A stretch of 39,866 bases of DNA from Acidobacteriota bacterium (GTDB lineage: Bacteria; Acidobacteriota; Terriglobia; Bryobacterales; Bryobacteraceae), in assembly GCA_947470805.1 (NCBI GenBank), contig CANIVU010000085.1, positions 1 through 39,866 on the forward strand, written 5' to 3'. Below, piece by piece: positions 1-7,951 of this stretch; the stretch's first letter is position 1; every line of letters begins with the position of its first letter. Both the position numbers and the translations under genes were made by a program. The notes under the pieces are model-generated. The model saw only the letters and a program-made list of their open reading frames with translations. It made no database searches and had not been told where the DNA came from.

Positions 1-94
1 CGCGGCCGGCGGACTTCACAGGACCATCGAGGCGGCTCAAGCGCTGCCCCATGATCTTGCGTTTATTCATGGGTGGCCATTTGTACTCAGGCAT
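1..94 (-). CDS. Molybdopterin-binding oxidoreductase subunit (xanthine dehydrogenase/CoxL family), 5' end only
   Basis: Only the first 31 codons lie in the window; the gene runs off the left edge. The protein begins MPEYKWPPMNKRK and continues to a GQRLSRLDGPVKSAGR segment, which matches the conserved start of the large molybdenum-cofactor subunit of xanthine dehydrogenase/aldehyde oxidase-type enzymes, where an RxDGxxKxxGxA motif opens the first domain. Its ATG overlaps the end of the upstream [2Fe-2S] subunit gene by 8 nt (ATGCCTGA), so the two are translationally coupled and should form one complex. The substrate cannot be read from this fragment. The assignment rests on this short motif plus the neighbour. 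Confidence 0.72.
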   Translation of the reverse strand, partial: MPEYKWPPMNKRKIMGQRLSRLDGPVKSAGR

Positions 95-719
95 TGGAAC
101 CTCCCTTGTAAGTTTTTGCTGCTTCGAGGACGGCTTTGCGGACACCGACGTAGGTACCGCAGCGGCAGATGTTGCCAGCGAGGCCTTTTTCCACCTGTTC
201 ATAGGTGGGGTTGGGGTTCTTGTCGAGGAATCCCTTGGCGGCCATCACGAAGCCGGGGGTGCAGTAACCGCACTGCTGGGCGTCATTGTTCACGAAGGCG
301 GCGGAGACGGGGTGGAGCTGGCCTTCGGGGGCCAGACCTTCGATGGTTTGGATGTTTTTGCCGACGGCGTCGACGGCGAGCATGGTGCAGCCGTAGACGA
401 TCTTGCCGTTCACGCTGACGGTGCAAGCGCCGCAGGTACCACGATCACAGACGCGTTTGGCGCCGGTCATGTCCATGCGGTTGCGTAGGGCGTCGAGCAG
501 AGTGGTGCGGGGTTCGACCTTAACGGAACGCTTTTTGCCGTTGATATCGAGAGAGATCTCGACTTCACCGGACATTACTTTAGGGGCGGCCTGGGCATCG
601 GCTTCGGGCGCGAGAACACCCACGCCGACGGCACCTGTGCCGACGCCGCCGAGCCAAGAGCGGCGGGAGAAGCCGGACTGGGCTTGCTTGTCCTTTTCGG
701 AGTCGTTATTTGAACTCAC
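87..719 (-). CDS. Tat-exported [2Fe-2S] subunit of a molybdenum hydroxylase (CoxS/XdhC-like small subunit)
   Basis: This is the electron-transfer subunit of a xanthine dehydrogenase-family enzyme, passing electrons from the molybdenum centre through two [2Fe-2S] clusters. From the GTG at 719 the protein is 210 residues. A Tat signal comes first (SRRSWLGG followed by a Gly/Val-rich segment ending near ADAQA), then a ferredoxin domain with Cys91, 96, 99 and 111 (CDRGTCGAC plus a later Cys), then a helical domain with Cys150/153 (CGYCTPG) and Cys185/187 (CRCGTY). All eight cluster ligands are present. The start is chosen because AGAAAGGA lies about 10 nt before it; an in-frame GTG at 749 would add ten residues but has a poor ribosome site. 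It precedes and overlaps the large subunit. The Tat signal indicates a periplasmic enzyme, probably a member of the IorA/aldehyde dehydrogenase type. Confidence 0.9.
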   Translation of the reverse strand: MSSNNDSEKDKQAQSGFSRRSWLGGVGTGAVGVGVLAPEADAQAAPKVMSGEVEISLDINGKKRSVKVEPRTTLLDALRNRMDMTGAKRVCDRGTCGACTVSVNGKIVYGCTMLAVDAVGKNIQTIEGLAPEGQLHPVSAAFVNNDAQQCGYCTPGFVMAAKGFLDKNPNPTYEQVEKGLAGNICRCGTYVGVRKAVLEAAKTYKGGSNA

Positions 720-749
720 CGGGACACCATCCTTTCTGATCTTTTTCAC

Positions 750-1010
750 CTGTTGCAGGTTTTTGGTAGAAACGCTGTTCTAGTTTAATACAGGGCGAGG
801 GTTGGTTTCGCTCTGGTTACCGGTTGGGGGGCTATTTTTGGGGTGGTTGGGGTGGCTCCGTTCCTTCTGTACCTTTTGCGGGTGGTATCGGGTTTGGGTC
901 GGGGATCCGCCGTCGCCCGGTGGGCTATGGCGGACAAGCAGTTGTGTTTGCTTCTGCTCCTTCTGACAGTGTTGTCCTGACAGTGTTGTCCCTTTTGTCC
1001 CAACTGCCCT
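750..1010. other. Intergenic stretch with degenerate repeat pieces, no gene
   Basis: No convincing gene is seen. The stretch holds one truncated, diverged copy of the repeat found downstream (about 876-906, TTGCGGGTGGTATCGGGTTT) and a 14-bp direct duplication, TGACAGTGTTGTCC, near 963-991. Long open frames on the minus strand exist only because the repeat lacks stops; they are low-complexity, Pro/Arg/Thr-rich and match no family. Confidence 0.6.
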
Positions 1011-1365
1011 TCTGCGGGTGGTGTCGGGTTTGGGCCGGGGACAGCGCTGCTGTTTGGCGTTGGCTGAACTGGTTGGGGGTTCTGCCCGGACTGTCCCCTG
1101 ATGTTTCTGTCGTTCTCCCTTTCTGGTCCTTCTGGCCTTTCTGCGGGTGGTGTCGGGTTTGGGCCGGGGACAGCCCTGCTGTTTGGCGTTGGCCGAACCT
1201 GGTTGGGGGTTCTGCCCGGACTGTCCCCTGATGTTTCTGTCGTTCTCCCTTTCTGGTCCTTCTGGCCCTTCTGCGGGTGGTGTCGGGTTTGGGTCGGGGA
1301 CAGCCCTGCTGTTTGGCGTTGGCCGAACCTGGTTGGGGGTTCTGCCCGGACTGTCCCCTGATGTT
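1011..1365. repeat. Three tandem copies of a ~130-bp palindrome-bearing (REP-like) repeat
   Basis: The units start at 1011, 1140 and 1270 (periods 129 and 130 bp) and are nearly identical; the first differs by a single-base deletion and a few substitutions. Each unit contains inverted ends GGGGACAG and CTGTCCCC enclosing about 47 bp: 1037-1044/1091-1098, 1166-1173/1221-1228 and 1296-1303/1351-1358. The inverted repeat extends imperfectly inward (GGGGACAGCCCTGC against GGGGACAGTCCGGGC). The last unit breaks off after CCCCTGATGTTT. The array lies between the convergent 3' end of the terminase-like unit and the 5' end of the [2Fe-2S] gene. A diverged single copy lies at 21055-21152. The form resembles REP/RAYT-type elements, but no transposase is nearby. 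Confidence 0.85.
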
Positions 1366-1423
1366 TGGTGCTTCCTTCTTCCTGCTTCCTTCTCTCTCTC
1401 TTCCTCCCGCTCACTTCCTCTCT

Positions 1424-2047
1424 TCACTCCGGTTTACGGAGTAGGAGGTTGGGTTGGCGCTTGGTGGCGGCCCAGAGAGCGAGGGCGATGGCTATCGCCA
1501 TGTCGTCGTGCTTGGTTTGGCCGCCGGCGGAGTCGATGTGCATCAGCTCCTCCTTTAACTCGTCGCGGAGCGGGAGGTCGGAGGGGAAGATCAGCTTCCG
1601 GGTTTCCAGAGCCAGGCGGAGCAGGGTGACCAGCTCGCGACGAGGCACCGAGTAGAGACCGCCGCCGAGACGGCTGCCCATGCCGGCGCCGGTGATGATG
1701 GCCGGCAGGATCGAGCACGGCATCTTTTCTTTGCGGATCATGTCGATGACGGGCAGGCCGGGGCCGCCGCCGTCGATGGCGAGTGTCGTGTTGATCTGGC
1801 GGCCGAAGTGGCCCGGGGGCGGGGTGACAATCGCCGTCCGGACCAGTTTTGGAATCTCAGTATAAGCGGTGCCGAGAGGGAAGCGGTGGAGACCGCGGAG
1901 CCGGAAGTTCTTGGTCTTGATGAACTCCCAGGAGACCGGGTCACGCTGGTTGGAGGTTACCTCGACGAGGTCGAGGAGGGCGATGGCGGAATGGTCATTC
2001 CGCTGGCCGAGATCCAAACCGGAGAAGTTGTATTCGATGCGTTCCAT
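1424..2047 (-). CDS. Stand-alone terminase-type nuclease domain (RNase H fold, TerL C-terminal half)
   Basis: This 207-residue protein corresponds to the C-terminal nuclease half of a phage large terminase (Terminase_6C/GpA-like RNase H fold). The expected acidic residues are present: Asp12 in SGLDLGQRNDHSAIAL, Asp92 in LAIDGGGPG and the pair Asp181/Asp182 in KHDDMAIAIALA. It starts right at the nuclease core, so it has no ATPase part of its own. The ATG at 2047 follows AGGGA by about 11 nt and comes 13 nt after the stop of the ATPase gene, in a different frame. In phages the two domains are normally one polypeptide; here the break falls at the domain boundary and both halves keep their motifs, which suggests two cooperating proteins rather than a dead gene. 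No portal, capsid or tail genes are nearby. The cellular role is unknown. Confidence 0.8.
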   Translation of the reverse strand: MERIEYNFSGLDLGQRNDHSAIALLDLVEVTSNQRDPVSWEFIKTKNFRLRGLHRFPLGTAYTEIPKLVRTAIVTPPPGHFGRQINTTLAIDGGGPGLPVIDMIRKEKMPCSILPAIITGAGMGSRLGGGLYSVPRRELVTLLRLALETRKLIFPSDLPLRDELKEELMHIDSAGGQTKHDDMAIAIALALWAATKRQPNLLLRKPE

Positions 2048-2060
2048 AGATGGTTGATCC

Positions 2061-3623
2061 CTATTGCTTGGGTAGAGTGACGGCCGGGACGTCGCCGCGG
2101 AAGGCGTCGTCGACGACGCTTTCCGGGACGCCGACGGTGGCGATGGCGGTGAAGTCGCACATGTACTCGCGGTTGAAGACCGCTTCGCCTTTGGCGGCGC
2201 GTTCGGCGGCGAGGAATTCGGGCGAGATGCGGGGGCACTCGGGGGCGGTGACCTTGAATCGGCGCCAGTCGGGGCCGTTGCCGCGCCAGATTTTGTAGAA
2301 CTCGCCGGTGGTGTCGTTGGCGCTGGAGAGGAGCCAGAGCTGGCCGTTGGTGGTGGCGAGCATGGGCGAGAGCGCGTTGTGCATTTCGGTTTCGACGAAG
2401 GCGGCTTCGTCGATGATGATGACGTCGACGGCGGCGAAGCAGCGGACGGTGTCGGGGGACTGGGGGATCGCGAGGACGCGGCTTTCGTTGGGCAGAACGA
2501 TGGCGCCGCGGTTGATACCGTCGCCTTTGCAGCGGGCGCCGAGGAGCTTTTCGGCGTGACGGCGGATGACGCGGAGGAGTTCGGCGGCCTGTTTGTAAGA
2601 GGCCGAGGCGATCAAAATGAATGCGCCGGGTTTGGCGGCGGCGAGGTGGAGGGCCTTGACGGCGGCCACGCTCGATTTGCCCCACTGGCGGGTGCAGCAG
2701 AGGATGAGCCGCGGGGTGTGGGTATTGAGAATTTCGGTCTGGATGGGGTCGGCCTGGAAGCCGAGGGCCTGGGCGGCCCAGGTGGCAACGGGCATGCCGT
2801 CGGGGGGCGCCTGTTTGAGGGCGCGGGCGGGGGTGGGATTGGGCGGAGTGGTGGTGGGGGCGGTGGGGGCGACCTCGTCGGCGACGAGCCGGAAGGGGGG
2901 TGCGGACGGAGCCTGGGTGTTGGAGATGGCGCCGGGGGACGGGGCGGCGAGCGGGTTGGGGCTGTCCAGACAGACTTTGGGCGCGGACGGAGTGCGGTCC
3001 GTGGTGGTGGGCCGCGGGTCGTGAGGGAGCTCGGTGTCGGGGATCATGGCGGGGCTCGAGTTGCGGAACGCGGGCCCGGATGCAGCCGGGGCGCTGGGAA
3101 TGGCGCAATTGCCCTCGGCGGTGAACGGGCCGGGGTTGTTGCGGCGGACTTTGGGTGCGGACTGGTTGCGATCCGCGATGGTGGTGGGCGGATCGAGGAA
3201 CGCGGGCCCGGCGATGTTGCTGGCGGCGGGCTGAGGTCGCGATGCGCCGGTGGCGGCGCGCGGGCCGAGGCTGTTGTGACGGACTTTGGGTGCGGGCAGA
3301 GTGCCGTCCGCGCTGGTGGGTCTCGGGGCGGGGAACGCGGGCCCCGCGATGGTGCTGGCCGCAGGCTGGGATGGCGTCGCGCCGGTGGCGTCGAGCGGTC
3401 CGGGGCTGCTTTGGCGGACTTTGGGTGCGGACGGAGTGCGGTCCTTGGTGGTGGTCCGCTGGTCGCGGAACGCCGGGCCGGTCTTGGTTCTGGCAGCAGG
3501 CTGGGATGGCGTCGCGACGGTGGGCCGGTCGGACGGCGGCGGCACTGCGGCCACCGCCGTGGCGGGTCTGTTGTGTTTGCCGGGCGACTGGGTGCGCAGG
3601 CCGGCGTTGGAATTGGCTTCCAT
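2061..3623 (-). CDS. Stand-alone terminase-type ATPase with repetitive Pro/Ala-rich N-terminus (TerL N-terminal half)
   Basis: The 520-residue protein has two parts. Residues 1 to about 270 are Pro/Ala/Thr-rich, apparently disordered, and carry four degenerate repeats around an (S/P)APKVR core (near 66, 111, 156 and 214). Residues about 275-500 are a terminase-type P-loop ATPase: Walker A RQWGKS (312-317, the Arg-first form typical of terminases), Walker B IIIDEAAF (402-409) and the coupling motif LLSSAND (431-437). The protein stops at VTLPKQ, just where the nuclease domain of a complete large terminase would begin; that domain is encoded by the next gene. The ATG at 3623 follows GAGGA by about 9 nt. 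It probably belongs to one transcript with the NGAKSRGP gene upstream (gap 83 nt) and the nuclease downstream (gap 13 nt). It could be a domesticated DNA-translocating motor; the substrate is unknown. Confidence 0.82.
   Translation of the reverse strand: MEANSNAGLRTQSPGKHNRPATAVAAVPPPSDRPTVATPSQPAARTKTGPAFRDQRTTTKDRTPSAPKVRQSSPGPLDATGATPSQPAASTIAGPAFPAPRPTSADGTLPAPKVRHNSLGPRAATGASRPQPAASNIAGPAFLDPPTTIADRNQSAPKVRRNNPGPFTAEGNCAIPSAPAASGPAFRNSSPAMIPDTELPHDPRPTTTDRTPSAPKVCLDSPNPLAAPSPGAISNTQAPSAPPFRLVADEVAPTAPTTTPPNPTPARALKQAPPDGMPVATWAAQALGFQADPIQTEILNTHTPRLILCCTRQWGKSSVAAVKALHLAAAKPGAFILIASASYKQAAELLRVIRRHAEKLLGARCKGDGINRGAIVLPNESRVLAIPQSPDTVRCFAAVDVIIIDEAAFVETEMHNALSPMLATTNGQLWLLSSANDTTGEFYKIWRGNGPDWRRFKVTAPECPRISPEFLAAERAAKGEAVFNREYMCDFTAIATVGVPESVVDDAFRGDVPAVTLPKQ
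2970..3490 (-). repeat. In-gene tandem repeat (135-bp units) encoding the disordered N-terminus of the terminase-like ATPase
   Basis: The motif GACTTTGGG(T/C)GCGG recurs at 2973, 3147, 3282 and 3417 on the plus strand. The spacings are 174, 135 and 135 bp, all multiples of three. Each unit encodes about 45 residues (58 in the longest) built around APKVR, then SPGP and an AxxxxGPAF segment. In-frame spacing and conserved core residues show the repeat is maintained as protein. Unit number could vary between strains through slippage. Confidence 0.75.
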
Positions 3624-3706
3624 GTTGCGTGTCCTCGTTGGGTTATCCCTTTGGGTTACTGTTGGTTTTTGCCTCTGTTTGTTGGGGTTATGGTGGGTTT
3701 TTGCAC

Positions 3707-4249
3707 CTAACTCCCAGAGCTTAAGTCGTTTGTTTCCAATGACTCTTGGGTTATTTCCACCGTATGGACCATTTGGAGCCTGCGGAGTTCGCCGGCGATG
3801 CGGCTGCGATCGGCGATCAGGGCGCTGACGCGGCGTTGGATCAGCGTCTGCGGACCTTGCGGTTTGCTGCCGTCCAGCTCGGCGTGGCTGACGGCATTGA
3901 CACTGCGGATGGGTTGTGTCGCCCCCTGGCGCATTTCTTCGATGGCTTTGTTGCCCTGGACGGTGGCGCTGAGACGGAGACGGTTAATGCGCCAGGAACA
4001 GTCGACGATCTCTTCGACCAGCTGGGCCTCGAACACCGTTCGCGGACGGTATTGCGCGAAAGCGGCGTCGCGCAGGTGATTGAATGCTTCGGCGGATTCA
4101 ATCGACAGTACAGACGCACTGGTCCTGTAGAGTCCATGAGTGGTGTTGGCATCGGCGATGCGCATGCGGCCGTCTTCGGTCTTCGGGCCGCGGGATTTGG
4201 CCCCGTTGCGGCGGGCCTGTTCGGAACGTGTTAACTTTTCGGTACTCAT
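3707..4249 (-). CDS. Unnamed 'NGAKSRGP' family protein, first gene of the terminase-like unit
   Basis: This 180-residue protein is not a family I can name. Its N-terminus carries ARRNGAKSRGPKTEDGRMR followed by N-x3-HGLYR, a basic Gly-rich signature also seen in the protein at 36477-36950 (SRRNGAKSKGPVTPQGKLR). A second shared block is YRPRTVFEAQLVEEI followed by WRINRLRL, and the C-terminal third is a charged, probably helical or coiled-coil region (IQRRVSALIADRSRIAGELR). It has no signal peptide or membrane segment, so it is cytoplasmic. The basic N-terminus would suit DNA or RNA contact. Its position directly before a terminase-type ATPase and nuclease is where a phage small terminase subunit would sit, but I see no HTH, so that role is only inferred. 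The ATG at 4249 lies about 13 nt after AGGAG, rather far. Confidence 0.7.
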   Translation of the reverse strand: MSTEKLTRSEQARRNGAKSRGPKTEDGRMRIADANTTHGLYRTSASVLSIESAEAFNHLRDAAFAQYRPRTVFEAQLVEEIVDCSWRINRLRLSATVQGNKAIEEMRQGATQPIRSVNAVSHAELDGSKPQGPQTLIQRRVSALIADRSRIAGELRRLQMVHTVEITQESLETNDLSSGS

Positions 4250-4530
4250 TTGCGGAAAAATGCTCCTATCCCAGTCCTACCAGCGCGCAAAGCGAAACCG
4301 CGTCCAAGACAAATTTGGAAATGGGTATAAGTTGTTGCAGCGGATGGAGTTGTTGATTTGAAAATAAATCGACTTCCCTTGTGACTGACTTTTCCACAGG
4401 GGGTGTTTTTGTCGTTTTTCGGGGTCTCCCCCCCCTTGACCGGGGGGTATTGGATTCAATAGGATTGACCAACTAAGCCACGGTAGTCGCCAGATGGAGG
4501 AATCTTCACTGGCAGGCAAAAGGAGGGTCT
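4250..4530. other. Divergent intergenic region, AT-rich on the terminase side
   Basis: This spacer of 281 bp separates the minus-strand terminase-like unit from receptor 1. The part from about 4310 to 4410 is clearly AT-richer than its surroundings (for instance GATTTGAAAATAAATCGACT) and probably holds the promoter of the minus-strand unit, although I cannot fix its boxes. A run of C then G around TTGACC (about 4428-4447) could form a short hairpin. No short gene is evident. Confidence 0.5.
4436..4465 (+). promoter_or_regulatory. Candidate sigma-70 promoter for Oar-like receptor 1
   Basis: TTGACC at 4436-4441 and TAGGAT at 4460-4465 are separated by 18 bp and lie about 65 bp before the ATG at 4531. 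The gene also has a strong ribosome site, AAAAGGAGGG at 4518-4527. The spacer contains a run of six G, which is atypical, so this remains a candidate only. Confidence 0.33.
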
Positions 4531-7500
4531 ATGTCCCGTTTCCTGATGGCAAGTTTGCTTGCTATCTCTGTTGCTGCAACGTATGCGCAAACCACCGGGT
4601 CGGCAACGATTGTCGGCACGGTATCTGATAACACTGGCGCGGTGATTCCGGCAGCCAAAATCACCATCGTGAGTCCGTCGATGGGTTTCAACTTTGAGGC
4701 GACGACGAATGCGGATGGGTACTACTTTGTGCCGTATCTGCGTCCGGGCGCGTACAACATGACCGTTGAGTCACAGGGATTTAAGAAGTACGTCCGGACC
4801 GGGATTGAGCTGCGCACGAACGAGCAGCCGAGGTTGGATGTGATTTTAGACGTCGGCAGTGTGGCCGATTCGGTGGAAGTGCAGGCGTCGGCACCGTTGC
4901 TGGAGACGGAGACGACGATCAGCGGCGGCATCATGGAAGGCAAGACGATCGTGAAGATTCCGATCATGCAGAAGCTAACCTTCCGCATTCTGCCGTACTT
5001 GCCGAATACGCAGGTGATTAACGGCCTGCATTTGAACGGGCAGCGGGAACGGGCGATGGGCTACAGCCTGGACGGGCTGGGGGCGAAGGAGCCTGTGACG
5101 GGCGCGGTGGGGTCGACGAATCGCGTGATTACGTCGAGCATTGACGCGGTGTCGGAAGTGAAAGCTTATACGACGGGCATGCCGGCGGAGTTCGGGCATA
5201 CGGCCGGCGGCGGATTGTCGGTGGTGTTCCGCAGCGGCGGGAACCAGTTCCACGGGAGCGCGGAGGACCGCTACATCAACAACACGTTGCTGCACCGGGA
5301 CTATTTCGACGTGATTCGGCCTCCGACGGTGAAATATCACGAACTATCACTGGTGATGAGCGGGCCGTTGTCGATTCCGAAGCTGTATAACGGCAAGGAC
5401 AAGACGTTCTGGCTGTTTGGCTGGGCGCGGCACCACGAGAACGCCTCGGAGACCTTTAACGGCGATGTGCCGACTCCGGGGATGTTGAACGGCGATTTCA
5501 ACTTTTTGAACGCGACGGGGCAGCAGGTGGGCAACATCATCTACGACCCGACGACGATCCGGCAGAACGCGGCCGGGACGTGGGTGGCCGATCCGTTTAC
5601 GGGGAACGTGATTCCGAAGAGCCGGTTTGACCCGGTGGCGAATGCGTTTCTGGCGAAGGGGCCGTTTACGGCGCAGAACAAGGCGCCGGGGTTTGTGGAC
5701 CGGTTGGGCGCGCACCAGAACCTGTTGGAGCCGACGGTGTATCAGTCGTTCCGGACGCGGTGGGATGTGAAGATCGACCATTCGTTCAGCAACAACCACA
5801 AGATTTTCGGGCGATATTCGCAGGGGCACCACACGGCGTTCCGCGACCGGTGGGTGAACGAGGCGGCGTGGAAGCTGATCGATCCGAACGCGATTCCGTT
5901 CCCGATCGACCAGCCGAATGTGGTGATTTCCGATACGTACACGATTTCGCCGACGTTGATCAGCGAACTGCGAGTGGGTTGGAACCGGCGGAAGACGACG
6001 AAGAATCCCGAGGCGTCGAATGGCGATTGGGCGAAGCAGTTGGGGATTCCGGGCGTGAGCGGGGAGAGCTTCCCGTTCTTCGCGACGTCGCAGAACGCGC
6101 CGTATTACCGGACGGGCCCGGGCGGCATTTCTTCGGAAGTTTGGGAAGACATGCGCGTGCAGGAGAACCTGACGAAGGTATTGGGCAAGCACACGATCAA
6201 GGGTGGCGTGGAGATCATGAAGACGCGCTACAACATTCTGTCGGAGGCGCTGCCTTCGGGGCGGTATCTGATGGGCGGGACGACGCTGCCGTTCGCGCCG
6301 GCGGGGACGTCGGGCAACGATTTCGCGGACCTGTTGCTGGGGCATGTGACGCAGGCGCAGTTCACGGCGTCGCTGGCGACGTGGCTGCCGCGGTGGTGGA
6401 GTAACTCGGCTTATATCCAGGACGACTTTAAGCCGATCCGGAATTTGACGATTAATTACGGCGTGCGGTGGAGTTATGAATCGCCGTTTTCGACCAAGTA
6501 CGGGCAGCAGTCGCAGTTCGATCCGACCGGGACTGACCCGTTGACGGGGCGGAAGGGCGCGATTGTGCACAGAGCGGGCGGGTTATCGAATAAGAAGTAC
6601 GGTAACTTCCAGCCGCGTGTTGGTTTTGCCTATAACTTCCGGCCGAAGCTGGTGTTCCGTGGTAATTTCGGGTTGATTTCGCAGGATTTGTTCATGACGC
6701 AGTTGAGCCAGAACTTTGAAGAGTATTTGGCGTCGGCGGCGGTGCAGGCGCCTGTGGGTGATCCGCGGCCGGCGTTCAAGCTGTCGCAAGGGCCGGGGAG
6801 CGTGAAGTTCAACGTGGCCGCCGACGGGAGCGCGCCGTTTGTGGGGACCAATTACTCGAGCCGCAACGCTTCGTGGATTGATCCGAACATCCGGATGCCG
6901 TATATCATGAACTGGTCGGGCGGGTTTCAGTATGAGATCCGGAACAACCTGCTGATTGAATTGATGTACCAGGGTTCGTCGGGTGTGGGGCTGTTGAATA
7001 ACTGGGATATTAACGCGATTCCGTTGAATATCGCCAGCGATTACGCCACGTTGGATAACATCCGGCGGAATGCGCAGAACTTCAAGCCGTATCCGCAGTT
7101 CGGGCAGGTGCAGTTGTATTCGAACTTCGGGCATAACAGCTACCACAGCGGGACGGTGCGCATGGAGCGCCGTTACCAGGGCGGGCTGTTTATGAACGGG
7201 TTTTATACGTGGTCGAAGAACCTGACGGAGAGCGACGCGGACGGGAACGCGACGGGGATCACTTACTATAACCGGCGGTTGGAGAAGGCACGTAGTAACT
7301 TCGACATTTCGCACCGGTTTGTGGGGACTTTTGTGTATGAGTTGCCGTACGGGAAGGGCCGGAAGTGGGCGGCGAGCGGCGTGAAGGATAAGGTGATGGG
7401 CGGCTGGGAGATTATGTTCTCGCAGACGTTGCAGACGGGGCCGCCATTGACGGTGACGTTCGCGGGCGCGCCGGCGACGGCTGCCGGGGCGAACGCGTCG

Positions 7501-7926
7501 GTGTGGTTGCCGGGGCAGTTGCGTCCGAACCAGATTCTGCCGAACGATCAGGCGGTGGTGCAGGATTGGACGATTGGCCCGAACCGGCTGCCGACTGCGG
7601 CGCAGAATCCGTATTTGAATCCGGCGGCGTTTGCGTATCCGGCTCCTTTTACGGCGGGTACGTTGGGACGGAATACGTTAACTGGGCCCGGGATTGTGTG
7701 GGCGCAGGCTTCGTTGTCGAAGACGTGGAAGTTTAAGGAGAATCTGCGGTTTACGGCTCGTTGGGATTGTAACAATCCTTATAAGCACATTAACTTGTCG
7801 GATCCGAACCGGGTGTATAACTCGGCGAATATTGCCACGTTTGGGAAGTTTACCGGGGCTCGCGGGAGTTTCAGCGATGTGGGCGGCCGGTTGAATAACT
7901 TGTTGGTTGGGCGGTTTGAGTGGTAG
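4531..7926 (+). CDS. Oar-like TonB-dependent outer membrane receptor 1 (carboxypeptidase-regulatory domain plus beta-barrel)
   Basis: This 1131-residue outer membrane protein has a Sec signal peptide (about 1-20, ending ATYAQ). A carboxypeptidase-regulatory-like Ig domain follows at about 25-105 (TIVGTVSDNTGAVIPAAKI, then TNADGYYFVPYLRPGAYNM), next a plug-like region at about 115-240 with FGHTAGGGLSVVFRSGGNQF, and then a long beta-barrel ending in the aromatic residue W, as expected for BAM-dependent insertion. Proteins of this type import or handle large substrates with TonB energy; the ligand is not predictable. The plug motif usually reading LPLxGRN is altered here (VKIPIMQKLTFRIL), marking it as the most divergent of the four receptors. 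The start is secured by a strong AAAAGGAGGG site. The gene stands alone and ends in a strong terminator. Confidence 0.92.
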   Translation: MSRFLMASLLAISVAATYAQTTGSATIVGTVSDNTGAVIPAAKITIVSPSMGFNFEATTNADGYYFVPYLRPGAYNMTVESQGFKKYVRTGIELRTNEQPRLDVILDVGSVADSVEVQASAPLLETETTISGGIMEGKTIVKIPIMQKLTFRILPYLPNTQVINGLHLNGQRERAMGYSLDGLGAKEPVTGAVGSTNRVITSSIDAVSEVKAYTTGMPAEFGHTAGGGLSVVFRSGGNQFHGSAEDRYINNTLLHRDYFDVIRPPTVKYHELSLVMSGPLSIPKLYNGKDKTFWLFGWARHHENASETFNGDVPTPGMLNGDFNFLNATGQQVGNIIYDPTTIRQNAAGTWVADPFTGNVIPKSRFDPVANAFLAKGPFTAQNKAPGFVDRLGAHQNLLEPTVYQSFRTRWDVKIDHSFSNNHKIFGRYSQGHHTAFRDRWVNEAAWKLIDPNAIPFPIDQPNVVISDTYTISPTLISELRVGWNRRKTTKNPEASNGDWAKQLGIPGVSGESFPFFATSQNAPYYRTGPGGISSEVWEDMRVQENLTKVLGKHTIKGGVEIMKTRYNILSEALPSGRYLMGGTTLPFAPAGTSGNDFADLLLGHVTQAQFTASLATWLPRWWSNSAYIQDDFKPIRNLTINYGVRWSYESPFSTKYGQQSQFDPTGTDPLTGRKGAIVHRAGGLSNKKYGNFQPRVGFAYNFRPKLVFRGNFGLISQDLFMTQLSQNFEEYLASAAVQAPVGDPRPAFKLSQGPGSVKFNVAADGSAPFVGTNYSSRNASWIDPNIRMPYIMNWSGGFQYEIRNNLLIELMYQGSSGVGLLNNWDINAIPLNIASDYATLDNIRRNAQNFKPYPQFGQVQLYSNFGHNSYHSGTVRMERRYQGGLFMNGFYTWSKNLTESDADGNATGITYYNRRLEKARSNFDISHRFVGTFVYELPYGKGRKWAASGVKDKVMGGWEIMFSQTLQTGPPLTVTFAGAPATAAGANASVWLPGQLRPNQILPNDQAVVQDWTIGPNRLPTAAQNPYLNPAAFAYPAPFTAGTLGRNTLTGPGIVWAQASLSKTWKFKENLRFTARWDCNNPYKHINLSDPNRVYNSANIATFGKFTGARGSFSDVGGRLNNLLVGRFEW

Positions 7927-7951
7927 TTGGGTAGTTTGGTTGTTGATGGGA

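Noticed and set aside
1011-1365. CRISPR array
   Set aside because: The units are about 130 bp, fully repeated without unique spacers, and no cas gene is present.
780-1427. Two long overlapping minus-strand frames rich in Pro, Arg and Thr
   Set aside because: They only reflect the tandem repeat, which lacks stops in several frames; no start, ribosome site or family supports a gene.
2379-3710. 443-residue glycine-rich plus-strand frame
   Set aside because: It is the antisense shadow of the terminase ATPase gene, whose Walker motifs are unambiguous.
1424-4249. Prophage
   Set aside because: Only terminase-like functions and one unnamed gene are seen; no portal, capsid, tail, lysis, integrase or attachment-site pair.
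4428-4447. C-run/G-run hairpin as a terminator
   Set aside because: It lies upstream of a divergent pair, has no T run and its loop contains the candidate -35 box.
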